Assembly: GCA_951230915.1 (NCBI GenBank)
Contig: OX579641.1
Location: 23,538,254 to 23,602,253 of the forward strand
DNA: 64,000 nt
Reading direction: 5' to 3'
From: Antitrichia curtipendula
Taxonomy: Eukaryota; Streptophyta; Bryopsida; Hypnales; Leucodontaceae
Shown in pieces: positions 51,261 to 63,317 of this stretch; positions within the stretch are counted from its first letter, which is position 1, and the number at the start of each line of letters is the position of its first letter. The notes beneath the pieces were generated by a model. The model searched no databases and was not told the DNA's origin. It was given only the letters and a program-made list of their open reading frames with translations. The translations under genes and the position numbers were made by a program.

Positions 51261-53278
51261 ACAAGATGTATGGGTCCCAGAAAATCACCTATAAAATCAT
51301 ATATTGAAGCAAGTTGCAAATGTGTTGCACTTGCAAAAAAATTCATTGAACCCTATAGAACAAAGAAGGTGTATAATTGCATAACTTGAACTATCTGGTT
51401 ACTTATTTAGTACTTACATTTGACGAGTCCCTCTTGCATCCACATCCAGTGCAAGCTTCTTTGACAACAAAAAGTAATTTTAATAGGATAGTTGTGTGCT
51501 ACTATACTTGCTAAGATTAGTTCTCTCCCATTCTTCCATTTAGACAATCATCAATTAGACTTTACAAAATCCCCAACTGACAATGTTCAGTTCAAGAGAC
51601 ATTCTCCTTTACAGACAATTGTCATCACAAGATTGCCATCCTCTAACAACATTAAGATGGATAATAGTGACCTTACCATCCCCTTCTTCTTTTGAGGAAT
51701 AAATTATCAAACTAGTGTGATGTGTGAAACAAATTTGGTCTACTCCATACTTTTTACTATGAATTGTTTTCAGCAACTTGCTTGGGCAATAGGCATAAGC
51801 ATATACAATCTCTAAATTCCATTAGCGATCTCATCTAAAGATCAATAAAAGACTAGAATGCACAACTACAAGTGATATCAATATATGAAGAAAAATACAA
51901 TAGGAAAATAACATAAGAATAATACGAGAGCTTCTTCCAATGGACAAAAAAGAAAGAATTTACGAGGTAGTAGCTGTATCATAAAGACATATGGAATGAT
52001 CATTAGAAATTTGGAGATTTTAGGTTCGATGGAAATCAAGTGAATTAATCTTTGCTACCAAAAAAGCAACAAACACAACAAACAACCGAATCAAGACTAG
52101 ACATATTAGAGATCACATAGGAACAAAAAACATAACAATATCATTTAAAGATTGAAAAATTATAATGTTTGATCATGAGGGAGTTAAAATTATGAGAAGC
52201 TTTCAGTTCTTTTTTTGCATGTCAAATATAAAAAATTGGTCACCAAAAAATATGAGGTTGAATGGCCTAACATGCATAACCCCAATGAATTTATCTCTTC
52301 TCAAAATCTACTCTACAATTTTATTTAAATGAATTTCTAGTGTGATTTTTTCTCCAAGATCTAGTGTATTTGAGGCTCATTGGTAAATCATTAAGATTGT
52401 CATGGTGACTAAGCATTACCTTATATATTGTATCGTATTTTTGGTTGTTTTTGGAGCAAAATTTGATTCAATTGATTCTCTCTGGACCATGGGAACATAT
52501 TTGACTATTTTAGGGGTTCTATATCTCCCAAGTTTTAAGATTTTACGGCAATCCCAACTAAGAGTATGCATGTGATGTTCCACTCAAATGCCTCACCCAC
52601 ACTTGAAGGCTTGAATCAAAATTGCAGTGACTCACGGTACTGAGTTAGTATCAAAGCATGTAGTTTGCATGAGTGAGCAATAGGAGCCCTACAAAGTGCT
52701 CTTGTAGCATTGGCAAGTTTGGATTGCATGCAATAAGTTACACATGTTGCCTTGTAAGAAATGCATATCATGGTTTTATGGAGCAACAAGCCATAGTGAC
52801 TGTACGATGCTAAACCCATCCCACGAAGTGAACCATGCATGGTGAATTTATCCTTGGAAAAAATACAAGAATTTTTTATTTGCCACACATGAAAAAAATT
52901 CGGAAATTTTGAATACATATTTGCAATTAGAGGTCCCAAATTAGCTAGGATAGGTGAAGAACATACATTTAGCATGGCACAAAATATGAGGCTTTTCTTT
53001 TATAATTACTATGCTAAACACAAAATTCACCTTGCATGGACCACTTCATTCAACAAGTTTAGCATCCATTACAAACTATAGGGTATCTATATAACTATAT
53101 AATTCTATGACTAGGCAATGGTCTTCCCCGTACTAGGAAGAAATTATCTCTCTAGATGCATGGGAGAGAGTTTCAATTAATTCAAGGATTAGGATTTGCT
53201 GAGGAATTATATAAAACAATTTTCAAACCAAAGTATTTCAATTGCTACACCTAAGTAACAACACGAATGGAAGTGATC
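51261..53278. other. AT-rich spacer, no gene recognised
   Basis: About 2 kb. The minus-strand frame 52616-52975 (119 aa, Cys/Leu/Ser/Ala mix) is the longest here, but I recognise no family and no splice partner. Confidence 0.35.
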
Positions 53279-53300
53279 CACTAGTAGAAAATTTGTGTCC
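53279..53300 (+). mobile_element. Single CACTA-type terminus
   Basis: CACTAGTAGAAAATTTGTG has the form CACTAnnAGAAAA typical of the CACTA superfamily. I could not find the matching inverted end (TTTTCT..TAGTG) downstream, so this is either a truncated element or chance. Confidence 0.35.
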
Positions 53301-53570
53301 AAACCAACAGAAAATGGACAAGAAAGTGTTGAATTTATTTGTGTATTTTTTGTTGATTTGAATGTGTTGACTTGGACACCACGAAACAAAAAAGTGTCAA
53401 TTTGGTTGTTAATTTGGACAAGTACAAAAAATATTTTAAAAATAAATTTACAACACCGGCAAATTGGCACATCAAAACTTAAGATAAAAAGTGCTACGCT
53501 GACAAGCCACCTAGGCAACAGCCACATGGACAAGGCCACCTAGGCCATTTCCAAGCCAAGGGGTGCCAAA

Positions 53571-53634
53571 GGGATTCAAACCTTGCACCCCTTGCTTGGT
53601 GGGGGAAGGCCCTTGCCCATTGCACCATGCAATG
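53571..53634 (-). mobile_element. tRNA-like SINE head (RNA polymerase III A and B boxes)
   Basis: On the minus strand TGGTGCAATGG (53627-53617) fits the A box TRGYnnARnGG. GGTTTGAATCCC (53582-53571) fits the B box GGTTCGAnTCC with one change. They are spaced 45 bp apart as in tRNA-derived promoters. No cloverleaf acceptor stem is evident, so this is a SINE-type head rather than a functional tRNA. The 3' extent is not defined. Confidence 0.4.
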
Positions 53635-53949
53635 ACTTAAATGTACATGTGTGGTTAAAGTTTTTATTTATTTGGTTTTTATTAGTTTTTTCCATTTGGT
53701 TTGTTAAGTCAGCAAACTTCAGAGTCCATTTTGACATAGTAGAATAATTTTTCTCAAAAACCTTGAACTAAGAAAAGTTGTGAAATGAAGCTAACTTTCA
53801 GCTCCAAAAATCCGTTTGCGATTTAGAGTCTCCAATGATAAGTTATGGACAAATTTTAGAGAGGATGTTTGAAAATGTCTCACAACGTTCCTTACAGAGT
53901 TCCTAACATTGGGAGCATCACCTTTTTGAGACAGGATCCTTAAAAATTA
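53635..53949. other. Spacer between SINE-like head and nested family A block
   Basis: No gene or repeat terminus recognised. Confidence 0.3.
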
Positions 53950-54103
53950 AATTTTTTTGAAAACTTTTTTTTCTATAGACTCTCAACTCAATTCCCAACC
54001 ATAAAAGTTTAAACCTCAAAATTTTGTAGTGCAAAAAATTTAAATTAAGAAAGTTTGAAGTCAAATAATCCTGCAATGTGCAAAAAAGCTTGATTTCTTC
54101 ACT

Positions 54104-54682
54104 TTAACCCCTAAAACCCTGAAGGTGTTTTCTACCAAAAACCTCTCAAAACTACCACTTTTGTTGTATTCACTTGAGGAAACCAATATTTTTTGTTTTT
54201 TGGAGAATTCAACTGTAGGATCTTGTACTTAACTTGTCTGAGATCATGCAGTAAAAATTTCATCAGATTTTACCGTACGGATTGGAAGATATTAGCATTC
54301 AAAGTTGAACAAAAAGTTTTTTTCAAGGAGATGCTTAAATTGCCCGAAAAACTAAGATTGTCCATAACTTTCTCATCCCTTGTCCAAATCAAAGCTCCAC
54401 ATATAGGTAAAAACATAATCTTTTAGGAAAAAAATTCAAAAAAAATAATTTTGACTTTTTGTAAATTTTTTTGGGCTGCCCGCCAATCTCCATTTCTTGC
54501 TCATTGTGCAGTAACTTTTTCATCCGGCATCCGATTGAAACAAAAATTATATATCCACAAAGCTCTTGCAAAGCTACACAACCTCAGAAAATCTCAAAAA
54601 AATTCACTTCAAATTGAGACAATAGGAACCTACCCAGACCCAAATTGTCCCCCGAGGGGACAAGTGGGGTTTTAGGGGTTAA
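54104..54682. mobile_element. Family A short-form copy A4
   Basis: Runs from TTAACCCCTAAAACCCTGAA to GGGGTTTTAGGGGTTAA, 579 bp. It is collinear with A6 (both have gtattcacttgaggaaacc-like text, tgcccgccaatctcc/tgcccgagaatctc, and cctacccagacccaaattgt). It lacks part of the 931-bp long form. Its left TTAA is the target site in A0 and its right TTAA is shared with A5. Confidence 0.8.
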
Positions 54683-56204
54683 CCCCTAAAAAACCATTGT
54701 CCCTTCAAGGGACAAATGGAATTTCGGACAGGTACCTACGGACTGAATTTTTGTCGTGCATTTTTGAAACTTTTTTTGAAGATAGAAAAACTGATAAGCT
54801 TTGTGAGAATATATTTTTTTTCACAATCGGTGCCTGGAAACAACAGTTATGACCAAATAAGCTCAAAACAGGGGACAGGGGGCAGCCTGGGCAGCAAAAA
54901 AATAAATTCAAAAATTTGAATTTTTTTTCTAAATATTTTTTTTCTCATAGAATATATTTTTGTCTATCTGGAAAGCTTTAATTCATTTCATTTGGATTTG
55001 TTATGAGGAAGTTATGGACATTCTTGTTTTTTGGGCAATTAGAGCATCTTTTTGAAAAAATTAACTTCTAGGATTCATTTTTTAATGACATTTTTCAAAA
55101 TTTTCAAAATTTTTTGTTTTGCATGGTTTAGTTTACTTGCTAGAACAATCTCACCATTGGGATTAGTGCATTTAAATTCCATCTAAAATATATGAATATT
55201 TTAGATTTTCCTTCTATCTTATACCTACTTCTACTTTATAATTTTTTTAAGAATGATGGTTAAGTTTTTTTGAACTTTTTCTTTCTTTCATAGACTCTCA
55301 ACTCAATTCTCTACTATAAAGATTTAAAGCTCAAAATGTTGTAGTGCAAAAATTTGAAGTTAACCCCTCAAACCCCAAGGGTGTTTTCTGCCAAAAAACA
55401 CTCAAAACTACCACTTCTATTGTATTCACTTAAGGAAACCAATTTTTTTTTTTTTTGGAAATTTAACCGTAGGATCTTGTACTTAACTTGTCTGAGACAA
55501 TGTAATAAAAATTTCATCAAATTTGACCGTACGGATTGGAAGATATTAGCATTTAAAGTTCAACAAAATAAATAAATTCAAGAAGATGCTTAAATTGCCC
55601 AAAAAACTAAGATTGTCCATAACTTTCTCATCCATAGTCCAAATAGAATGAATCAAAGCTTCACGTATAGTTAAGAACATAATCTTGTAGGAAAAAAATT
55701 CAAAAAAAACTACTTTGACTTTTTGTAAATTTTTTTGGGCTGCCCGAGAATCTCTAATTCTTGCTCATTGTGCCATAACTTTTTCATCCGACATCCGATT
55801 GAAACAAAAATTATATATCCACAAAGCTCTTGCAAAGCTACACAACCTCAAAATATCTCAAAAAAATTCACTTCAAATTGAGACAATAGGAACCTACCCG
55901 GACCCAAATTGTCCCCGGAGGAGACAAGTGGGGTTTTAGGGGTTAAAAATGTTTGAATTCAAAAAATCTAGTCCCACAATGTGCTGAAAAACTTGTTTTT
56001 TTCACTTTAAATGCAGATATCTTGCAATCTGTGCGGTCAAAAATTCTTTAAAAAATTCCACACATTCTTATACTAGTTAGGTGTAAGATATTACGGTTAG
56101 ATGTGCAAAAAAGTCATTTTTCAAATTTTTTTACTCTTTGCTATAGAAATGGCAGTTTTGAGTGTTTTTTGGCAGAAAAAAGGCCTTGGGCCTTTAGGGG
56201 TTAA
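54679..56204. mobile_element. Family A long-form copy A5 (inverted), interrupted by A6
   Basis: Begins TTAACCCCTAAAAAACCATT and ends GGGCCTTTAGGGGTTAA. Removing A6 with one TTAA leaves about 940 bp, the length of the intact long form. The internal order is that of A2 reversed, and it resumes in register after A6 (aaatgtttgaattc...ctagtcccacaatgtgctga). Confidence 0.85.
55360..55946. mobile_element. Family A short-form copy A6, inserted in A5 at a TTAA
   Basis: TTAACCCCTCAAACCCCAAG to GGGGTTTTAGGGGTTAA, 587 bp with both TTAA. The host A5 reads ...aatttgaag TTAA before it and TTAA aaatgtttg... after it. The intact counterpart in A2 (16545-16565, reversed: ...atttaag TTAA aaatgttc...) has a single TTAA at this point. 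This is a direct demonstration of a TTAA duplication on insertion. Confidence 0.9.
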
Positions 56205-56385
56205 ATGCAGATATCTTGCAATCTGTAGAGTCAAAATTTCTGAAATTTATTCCACGTTCTCATACTAGTTACAGGTAAGATCCTACAGTTAGATATAAAA
56301 AATAAAAAAAATTTCAAATTTGTTTATAATAAGTGGCAGTTTTGAGTGTTTTTGGAGAGAAAGGGCTACGTCCTATAGGGGTTAA

Positions 56386-57240
56386 TTTCGAACCCCCTCC
56401 CCCCCAAATTGAAAATTTTATGACTTGTAATGGACACATCATTTCATCTCTGAAAAATAAATATAAATTTTTTCATTTGTATCTAGTTGCAAAATGGCCC
56501 CAGACAGAGTGAAGCGCAAAGCTCTTATCGAATTTTATCGGGTGGATGAAAATAATGAAATGCGCCCCAACTTGATGAAACCATTTAGGACGCAACCACA
56601 TGGTGTAATAAAATACAGAAAATGGAGTGATACGGTCAAGTAAGTTCTTAGACATATTAGGATGCAAGAGTCTGCGGAATGATTACCAACGACCAAGCAT
56701 AATGCAGGACCCGGTGAAACAAGTCGCACGTCCCCAGCAAGCTTGCACACGGGGAGAATATGGGGAGACTAGAAAGAAAAGAACCTCGACATACATTAAC
56801 CCGTTCCACCTTTTCCTGTGAGCACGACCACGTGAAATTCCTGAAAGGGACTAAATGATGAAAAGAGGACCCTCCAATGATCCCTACCTGAAGAACTCGA
56901 GTAATCCTACGACACCCTCGCAAAACTACCAGCACGATTTCAAGAGCCACAGACCCTGTAGAGTGCTGAAAATCTCAGCTCCCTATTTATACGCTCAGAC
57001 TCGATCGTTGCTAAATTCTCGCACTCCAGTAATGAAAGAGATGTCATGAGCACAATTCCAATTTGGCTGACTACAATTGGAAGTGATCATCCCGATCGCA
57101 GGGAAGAGGAAGCCTGAAAATCGATGAGAAGAGAAAGTCTGTCGCAGAAACAATCACAACTCCCTGAAGCCACTCCACTTCAGGGAATATATATCCAACA
57201 AGCAGGTACCGGAAGGAAAGAGCTCCAGGATATAATGGGT
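56386..57240. other. 3' flank of the polyamine oxidase gene
   Basis: A C-rich tract (about 56394-56406) follows A0. From about 56480 the composition becomes genic. The short frames here have no recognisable content, and part of this region is probably the 3' UTR of the minus-strand gene that stops at 57241. Confidence 0.35.
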
Positions 57241-60200
57241 TCACATCCGAGAAATCTGCAATGGCGTGATGAGCTCGTCTTCCTTCGCCATCACAGGCTG
57301 GAACATCTGCAAGTCGCGGCACCTTTCCGCAAACCTTTTGAGACATTCGTTTCCGGCCATGACACCTGTAGCGAAGGCACCATGGACGGTTCCAGGAAAC
57401 CTCTCACTCGTCGCTTCCCCGGCCCAGAACAAGTTGTCCACGGGGGTGCGTAGCCGGTCATACAGACCGTGCGGCTTGCCCACTGCGTCGTAGCTGTAGC
57501 ACCCCAGGGAGCTGGGGTCTGTCCCCCACCTCGACACCAGATATTTGATCTTCAAGTCATCAAGAAAATTAAACATAAGGTCAGGACTCACATCATATAC
57601 ATGACAAGCCTCGTATAGTAACTCCTAGTGATATTTAACCAGAGCACGTAGTATGATAGCAATCCAAGTACGATGAAAATACAAACAAAACATGAAATCG
57701 AATACATAGCATGCTCATCAGAAGATACTGTGTGCAATTTGGTGGTAAGGAGATTTTAGTTGATCAACATACCGGTTCCGCAGCATTTGGTAATATCCTT
57801 TTCAGCTGCCGGATGGCAAAGTTGGCCGCGGCCTCGTTGGATAGTTGCTCAATGTCGTTGGCAAGGCGTCCTGAAACCAGATGAGTGGCACCCAATTTGG
57901 TTCAGTGACTGTTTCGACAACCCTTCATACTGCTAACTAAAGAACAAACGGAGTGTCAACTGCTGCGAGACAAGCCAGAAACAGAAAACGATAATTACCT
58001 GCAGGCATGTAGACCAAGACTGGATGTCCGGTGGCTTTGTGAAGATTCAAAAAGTAGCTGCAGCCATACGAGGACTGAGCCACAACGCCAAGAAACTCCA
58101 CATTGGGCCAACACACTTTCTCAAAGAAGAGAGCAATCTTGTTCTCGTTGCCAACGGCCAAATCGGCAATAGCGGCCTCCTTCCACTCGGGAAGTTTAGG
58201 CTCAAAGCGCACCAAGTCGGCTTTTAACACGCCAAGCGGGATTGCGACAACACACGCATCGGCTTCAAATACCTTCCCATTCTCGGTGGTCACCCTCACT
58301 ACTCCATGCGGGCGCCGAATGATCTTGGAAACCCTGTGAAGAGCAAAATGTAGAAGATTCCCAGCTGAGCATGGATGCGAAACATTTAACCAACAAATAC
58401 CACGGCGCTTTATTGAAGTACGCTAGATATGTTCTTAGGGAAGCAACCTAAGTACGGGCCATAGAATATGTAGTAGTAAATCAGAGACTCATTCGAAGAC
58501 ATGGAGATCAAATCATGACGTATTCGCCTACTGATGAATAAACATATGCAGGGTATAAACATGCCACTTACCTATGATCAAGTCTGATATCAAGGCCTTC
58601 AGCAAGGGACGTGATCACGGGCTCATAACCCCTCACCATCAAGCCATGACCACCTTGAAGCAACTCCTCCTGCAAAACAAAACCCCAAATCACTCATCTT
58701 TCCTAGACAAGGATGTGAATGTGAATAAGGATGTAAATAATACATGGCATATACAAAAATTACAAGAAAGCATGAAATTCTACTTCACATGCATGATACT
58801 AAGAGTTCCACACGTAAAGTTACCGAAAAACTCACCTCGTCCCAACTTTGAACGGAGATGTTGTCAGCATCTGCCGCAAACCAGCCTTCCATACGACATA
58901 AATACCATTGCAACACTTTGTGAGCCATGCCGTCTTGCCTGCAAGAGGCAGGAATTTTAGGTTAGAATCGAAGCAATAGATCTAACGTGAATCGTGCAAA
59001 CATGAAGAGCACCTCAACTGCCTTGTACCAGAAAGCAGGAATTCTTCTTAAATCTGTATAAGAAAGAAAGAATGCCCACATGTAGAACCAATAAAAAGGG
59101 GCAGCATCAAATAACCAACCTCAATTCTGGCCGTCTCTCCAACACTAACGTAAAGGCCTTGAGTACCGACATGTCGTCTGGGAGCTCATCTCTGAGTTTT
59201 TTGGTCTGAGTCAAATCAATAAACGCGAGAACATGAATAAAAGACAAACAAGTACCAGCCTGAAAAGTGGTCATGCGGAAGAACCATTCTGGAAGACACC
59301 ATATTCTTGAAATGCAGAAACCAGAATGTAGTATACAATTGATGAACAGCAACGAAAGACTTACCTCTTCAAGTAAACTCTCAAATACCTCGCCGACCTT
59401 AGTGACCAGAGCTTGTGGAACTTGGTGGCCATCCATGTCAAACAACGCATAACTGAACAGGCCAACGTTTTAAACATTCAGAATTTTGAAACTAGAGTTT
59501 CCCAACATAGAATTTTGCAACACAGATGCTGCTGCATTTCAATAACTCGACTAGTACACTCGACATGACATCTGGGAGCTCATCACTGAGGCTTCTTTCG
59601 TCTGAGTCTGCATTTGAAGAACTCTACTACAATCTACACCAAAAGCAAATTTAAGCGCCATACCTCTCCAAGTCATGATCGTAAAGCACTGAATTGTCAC
59701 CACATGTGCGATACAAGGGTAACTTTAACTTGCCAATGACGGGTGCAAGTGGGTTGTCTTTGCAGACTCCATGCAACCTACATCACAATGAAACACGTCA
59801 TTAAAAAAACTCCGGACAGGTGGAAGTGCAGAAGATACAGATTCAAGACCAAGCATACCAAATCAAAAGATATTTTCGATCCCTTCACAAGAGGATATAC
59901 AATGGTCAAAACATGAATAATCACCATGAAGCCCCCATATCGACGGGGAATCCGAACGAATAGTCAGTGTAGACACGGCCCCCTATCCGATCACGAGACT
60001 CCAACACCACAACCTGCAAAATACAGAACAAAAACGTCACATTGAGATAACACGTCACTGAATGAGTTCAGGGTCCGTATTGTCGATATTTGGTTCTACC
60101 GAAATGCGATGGACACTCCGAACATAATGCCTAGCAATCGTAAACAAGGTGTGGAATATAATCTACAACTTGTTCGTGCATATTTCTTGGTTGTTGAGAA

Positions 60201-60381
60201 CAATCCAAATCAATCCAAATTGAGGAATCAGACATCAAACATGCTCCTGGAGTTGTACCTTCAAATTCGAGTTCTGGAGAAATCGCGCAGCAGCTAGGCC
60301 TCCAAAGCCAGCGCCAATAACGATAACTGTGGGGGTCAATGATGCACTTGTACCCCTTACCCCACAATTACCTGCGGGCAT
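57241..60381 (-). CDS. PAO: Peroxisomal polyamine oxidase, PAO2/3/4 type
   Basis: Ten exons: 60381-60259, 60013-59925, 59777-59664, 59452-59365, 59205-59120, 58938-58836, 58669-58572, 58333-57999, 57870-57773 and 57549-57241 (1443 nt, 480 aa, stop TGA). All introns are GT-AG. FAD-binding [13 protein letters not shown] (residues 19-31, GxGxxG) is followed by [14 protein letters not shown] with the ribose-binding Glu46. The middle has [25 protein letters not shown] and [20 protein letters not shown]. The second FAD motif is [20 protein letters not shown]. The C-terminus SRM is a type 1 peroxisomal signal, as in Arabidopsis PAO3/PAO4. Such flavoenzymes back-convert spermine/spermidine (via spermidine) to putrescine, releasing H2O2 and 3-aminopropanal. 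Start: ATG at 60381, preceded in frame by TGA; a short upstream frame ends 2 nt before it. Confidence 0.95.
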
Positions 60382-60383
60382 GT

Positions 60384-60410
60384 TTATGAATCAGACAATA
60401 AAATGAGCAT
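60384..60410 (-). promoter_or_regulatory. Possible 8-codon upstream ORF in the PAO leader
   Basis: On the minus strand ATG at 60410 opens MLILLSDS and stops with TAA two bases before the PAO start (TAA AC ATG). It matters only if this stretch is in the mature leader; a possible acceptor (ccatag) lies just upstream. Confidence 0.4.
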
Positions 60411-62300
60411 TACACCTCTATGGACACAGGAGCAACAGATGGCGTAAACATAGAATTTTCTTGGAACAGATAAGAAACAAAATTCTCCGCAAGAAATGCA
60501 ATACCAGCTATTTGAAATCTTCTTGTAAAGAAATGAATGTATGAAGGACATGCGAAGAACCCAGGCAATCGTAGGGTTTAGATGGGAGGGAACGCAAACG
60601 TGAAAAACCATACTTCAGAACTAAATGAGCAATAGTCCACAACATAAAAATGATGCTGTTCAATGTTCTCATTGAAAATTCTCAATAGTCGATCAAACAA
60701 TACCAATTGGCTCAAATCTCTAATCCTTTCTCTGAGAATAAGTTTAAATTTGCTCGACATATGAGAGTAAAAGATCGTCAAATTCCAAACAAAACTTGCA
60801 AGAAGACGGAACTAGCAAAGTCATGGTACACCTAATAATCCAAACCCTCATTCTCATTAACTTGCTGAATTACTCGTTCCTCAAAGTCTGCCAGGTAGAT
60901 AGAATCCATTGAGGATCCCAAAGATCTTACGATAAGTCAATCTGTACCAACAAATAACAAAATGAAGAATTCCGAAGGAAAGACAAGGCTAAACGATAAT
61001 GAATCTTGGTAAGAACAGTCGAGCAGCTATTCACATAGACTAAAAAGTACGCAAGAAAAATTTTCAGGGGAAACCTGCGAGTGGCGATTGCAATCGGTGT
61101 ACGTAAAATCAATCAAGGATATCCCAAAGACTAAATGCAGAGTATCAACTGCTCAAAGTACAACAAAATGCCACTACATATCTGCAGTAGCGCAGTGACA
61201 ATTCAGGGGTCTAACGACATTTCCGAGACTGCTTTCAAGCTACCTCACAATCTAACGGAGTGAATAACCGTGCTCTAGGAAGAACACATTTTAATCAAGA
61301 TACTACTCCCATCCGTGATGACCACGACATCTCTTAAATCTTAATTCCTCATTCTTAGAATTTAAAAAGCAGCTATCACTTGGACATTCGTTCTCGCTAA
61401 TCGCTGAACCGATCACGTACATAATTCGTACACAGGAACAAGGGAAAGTTTAAGGCAAGTAACTACAAAGTCTTGGAGTCAAGAATCTCCAGAACCCTGA
61501 TTCGATAAAGGATCTATTGAATATACGAGATTGGTTCTATAGGAAAACTATCCTACATACTTGTCAGGTTCGCAATAATGCACAGTCTAAAGCGAAAAGT
61601 TACGCCAAGAAAAGCGACAGTGATCCCTGACACAGAAAAGATACGACCGATCGAACAACAGGACTTCGCAATTCTACCAAGATCGCCGAACATAGCAAAA
61701 TCGCACTGAGAAGCAGGGTTCACACGATGCGATCATGACCAGATCTAAGATAAGATTCAATCACTAATCAGTATTAAATTAAGTCAATGAGACACTAAAT
61801 GCTGCTGTCCTGGGCAAATTGAATTGAGGTTAAGATGATTTTCCAAAAATCCCCGATCCTCAACGCACCTGAACCAGAACTGCAACTAGGCTCTTCAAGA
61901 GGAGGCTCTACGGTACTAGGAGTCAACGGACACATAGTTGGAGCGAAAGCCTGGGTTCTTTTGTTTTCTACAGAAAAAACTGGAGAATTGTGCCAACAGC
62001 GGATCGCATCATTAATTCGAGATCCAAACTATCCTAGTGAAGGCGAGAACGCACCAGATTCACATCTGGCCTTGAGTTGTTCCGCGGGCGCCATAGATGG
62101 CGTTGTCTCCGCTGCGAATTATTGCCTTCCAGTTGTGAAGCCTCAAAGGAGCGCCGAGGGTGACTCAAAGCAATACAGGCACACATGCAGAGAGTGCTGG
62201 AAGGCCCCGTAAATTCAAGTTTTCCGAAAAGCCCCGCCACGGCTTCCGCCTGTCCTCTTCCCCGTTCCACCAAAGAACACCGCACCACACCGCTCTCCAG
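60411..62300 (-). other. Probable 5' UTR and leader intron of PAO
   Basis: No coding frame connects to the PAO start. The sequence is moderately AT-rich to about 61800 and then GC-rich, which fits a leader intron with a first non-coding exon near 61850-62200. The plus-strand frame 61835-62212 is antisense and not recognised. Confidence 0.35.
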
Positions 62301-63000
62301 CGCTGCAAACAGGCCGACTCCGCAAATCGCTACCTCCAGCGTCCAAACCAACCGTATTCCCTTCGCGATCTCGATTAGGGTTTAAGTGCCACGACCAACG
62401 CCAGTCACCGCGATCACTTGTTCCCTCCTCTCCCTCAGATCTTCAACCCCAGAGACGCGCAAACCACAGCAAATCACGTCCTGCAAATCAAAACATATAG
62501 ACCACCGCTCTTATTCGCTATTTCCCAGACGACGACCGATCGGACGGCCTGCAAAGCAGAAATTGCTGCCAAATCGCGGACGACTGAGACGGATGTCGGG
62601 AAACAATGAGCGACAAGGAAGGAAGCCCGCGGGAATGTAGTACTGAGGGAGTAGGGGACCAACGACGACTGGACGGCTATGGCGTTTGGAGCTCAGGGCT
62701 AAGACAAAGAGAGTGCGACAAAGCCTGGGCCTCATTGCGGCCTCAAGCGCAAGGCGAGGGGTTCATGCCGGGTCCAAAAGCCGGGCCGGGCGCGAACACT
62801 CCGGTCGCCTGGAACTGAACGGGTCCCCGCCCTTGGGGTCCTTTCGCAACCGTCACGTATGAAGATCCGCCACGTGCCACATCCACCCTGGCGGTCCGGC
62901 CATCCCCCGCGTCCTGGTCCCACCCGGACCTCGCCGCCCCGCAACTGCCCGCGAATGCTGCTTTATGACCACAACTGCCCACTAAAATATGACTTTACTT
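62301..63000 (-). promoter_or_regulatory. GC-rich promoter-like region upstream of PAO
   Basis: The most GC-rich segment in the window, with a G-box CACGTG at 62871-62876 and an ACGT core (gtcacgtatg) at about 62852. G-boxes bind bZIP/bHLH factors in plants. Overlapping frames on both strands here are composition effects. Confidence 0.4.
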
Positions 63001-63317
63001 CCAGCAGAACTGTCCCGCCATTCCAATTTGGTGTGCATGCAGGTTGCTGCACCGAGATCCCAAGTCTCACCCCGCTTGTCTGCACCCCCTTGCCCATTTT
63101 TAGAACCCTTATTTTTTATTTTTTATTTTATTTTTTACTTTACATTTTGTGGCACAAAAGAAACGAGTCCCAATGCATTTGGACCCATTTTTGACTCCCT
63201 GTGCCCTGCCTGGTCCTGTCTGTCCCAGCTCCTGAATGAGGACTTCGGGGCGGCTGCCATTGTGCTCCTCACGCAATGTTAGTGCCTGTGCTGAACCTTT
63301 TTGAATCTCGCCCTGTT

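Larger units (their letters stand above)
53950..56385. mobile_element. Family A copy A0 (inverted), host of a nested TTAA insertion stack
   Basis: The left remnant 53950-54107 reads as inverted family A (gactctcaactcaattcc ... ttgatttcttcactTTAA). The right remnant 56201-56385 continues exactly where that sequence should go on (TTAAatgcagatatcttgca ... to ATAGGGGTTAA). Between them lie A4, A5 and, inside A5, A6. In A2 the same place reads uninterrupted (gcatttaaagtg in the other orientation). The left end of A0 is truncated. Confidence 0.75.

Noticed and set aside
52616..52975. 119-aa frame on the minus strand
   Set aside because: No recognisable family, no splice partner, AT-rich surroundings; kept only as spacer.
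53571..53634. Functional tRNA gene on the minus strand
   Set aside because: A and B boxes are present but no acceptor stem or proper anticodon arm pairs.
62301..63000. Several overlapping frames on both strands in the GC-rich segment
   Set aside because: High GC lowers stop-codon frequency; none has family features and the position fits a promoter.
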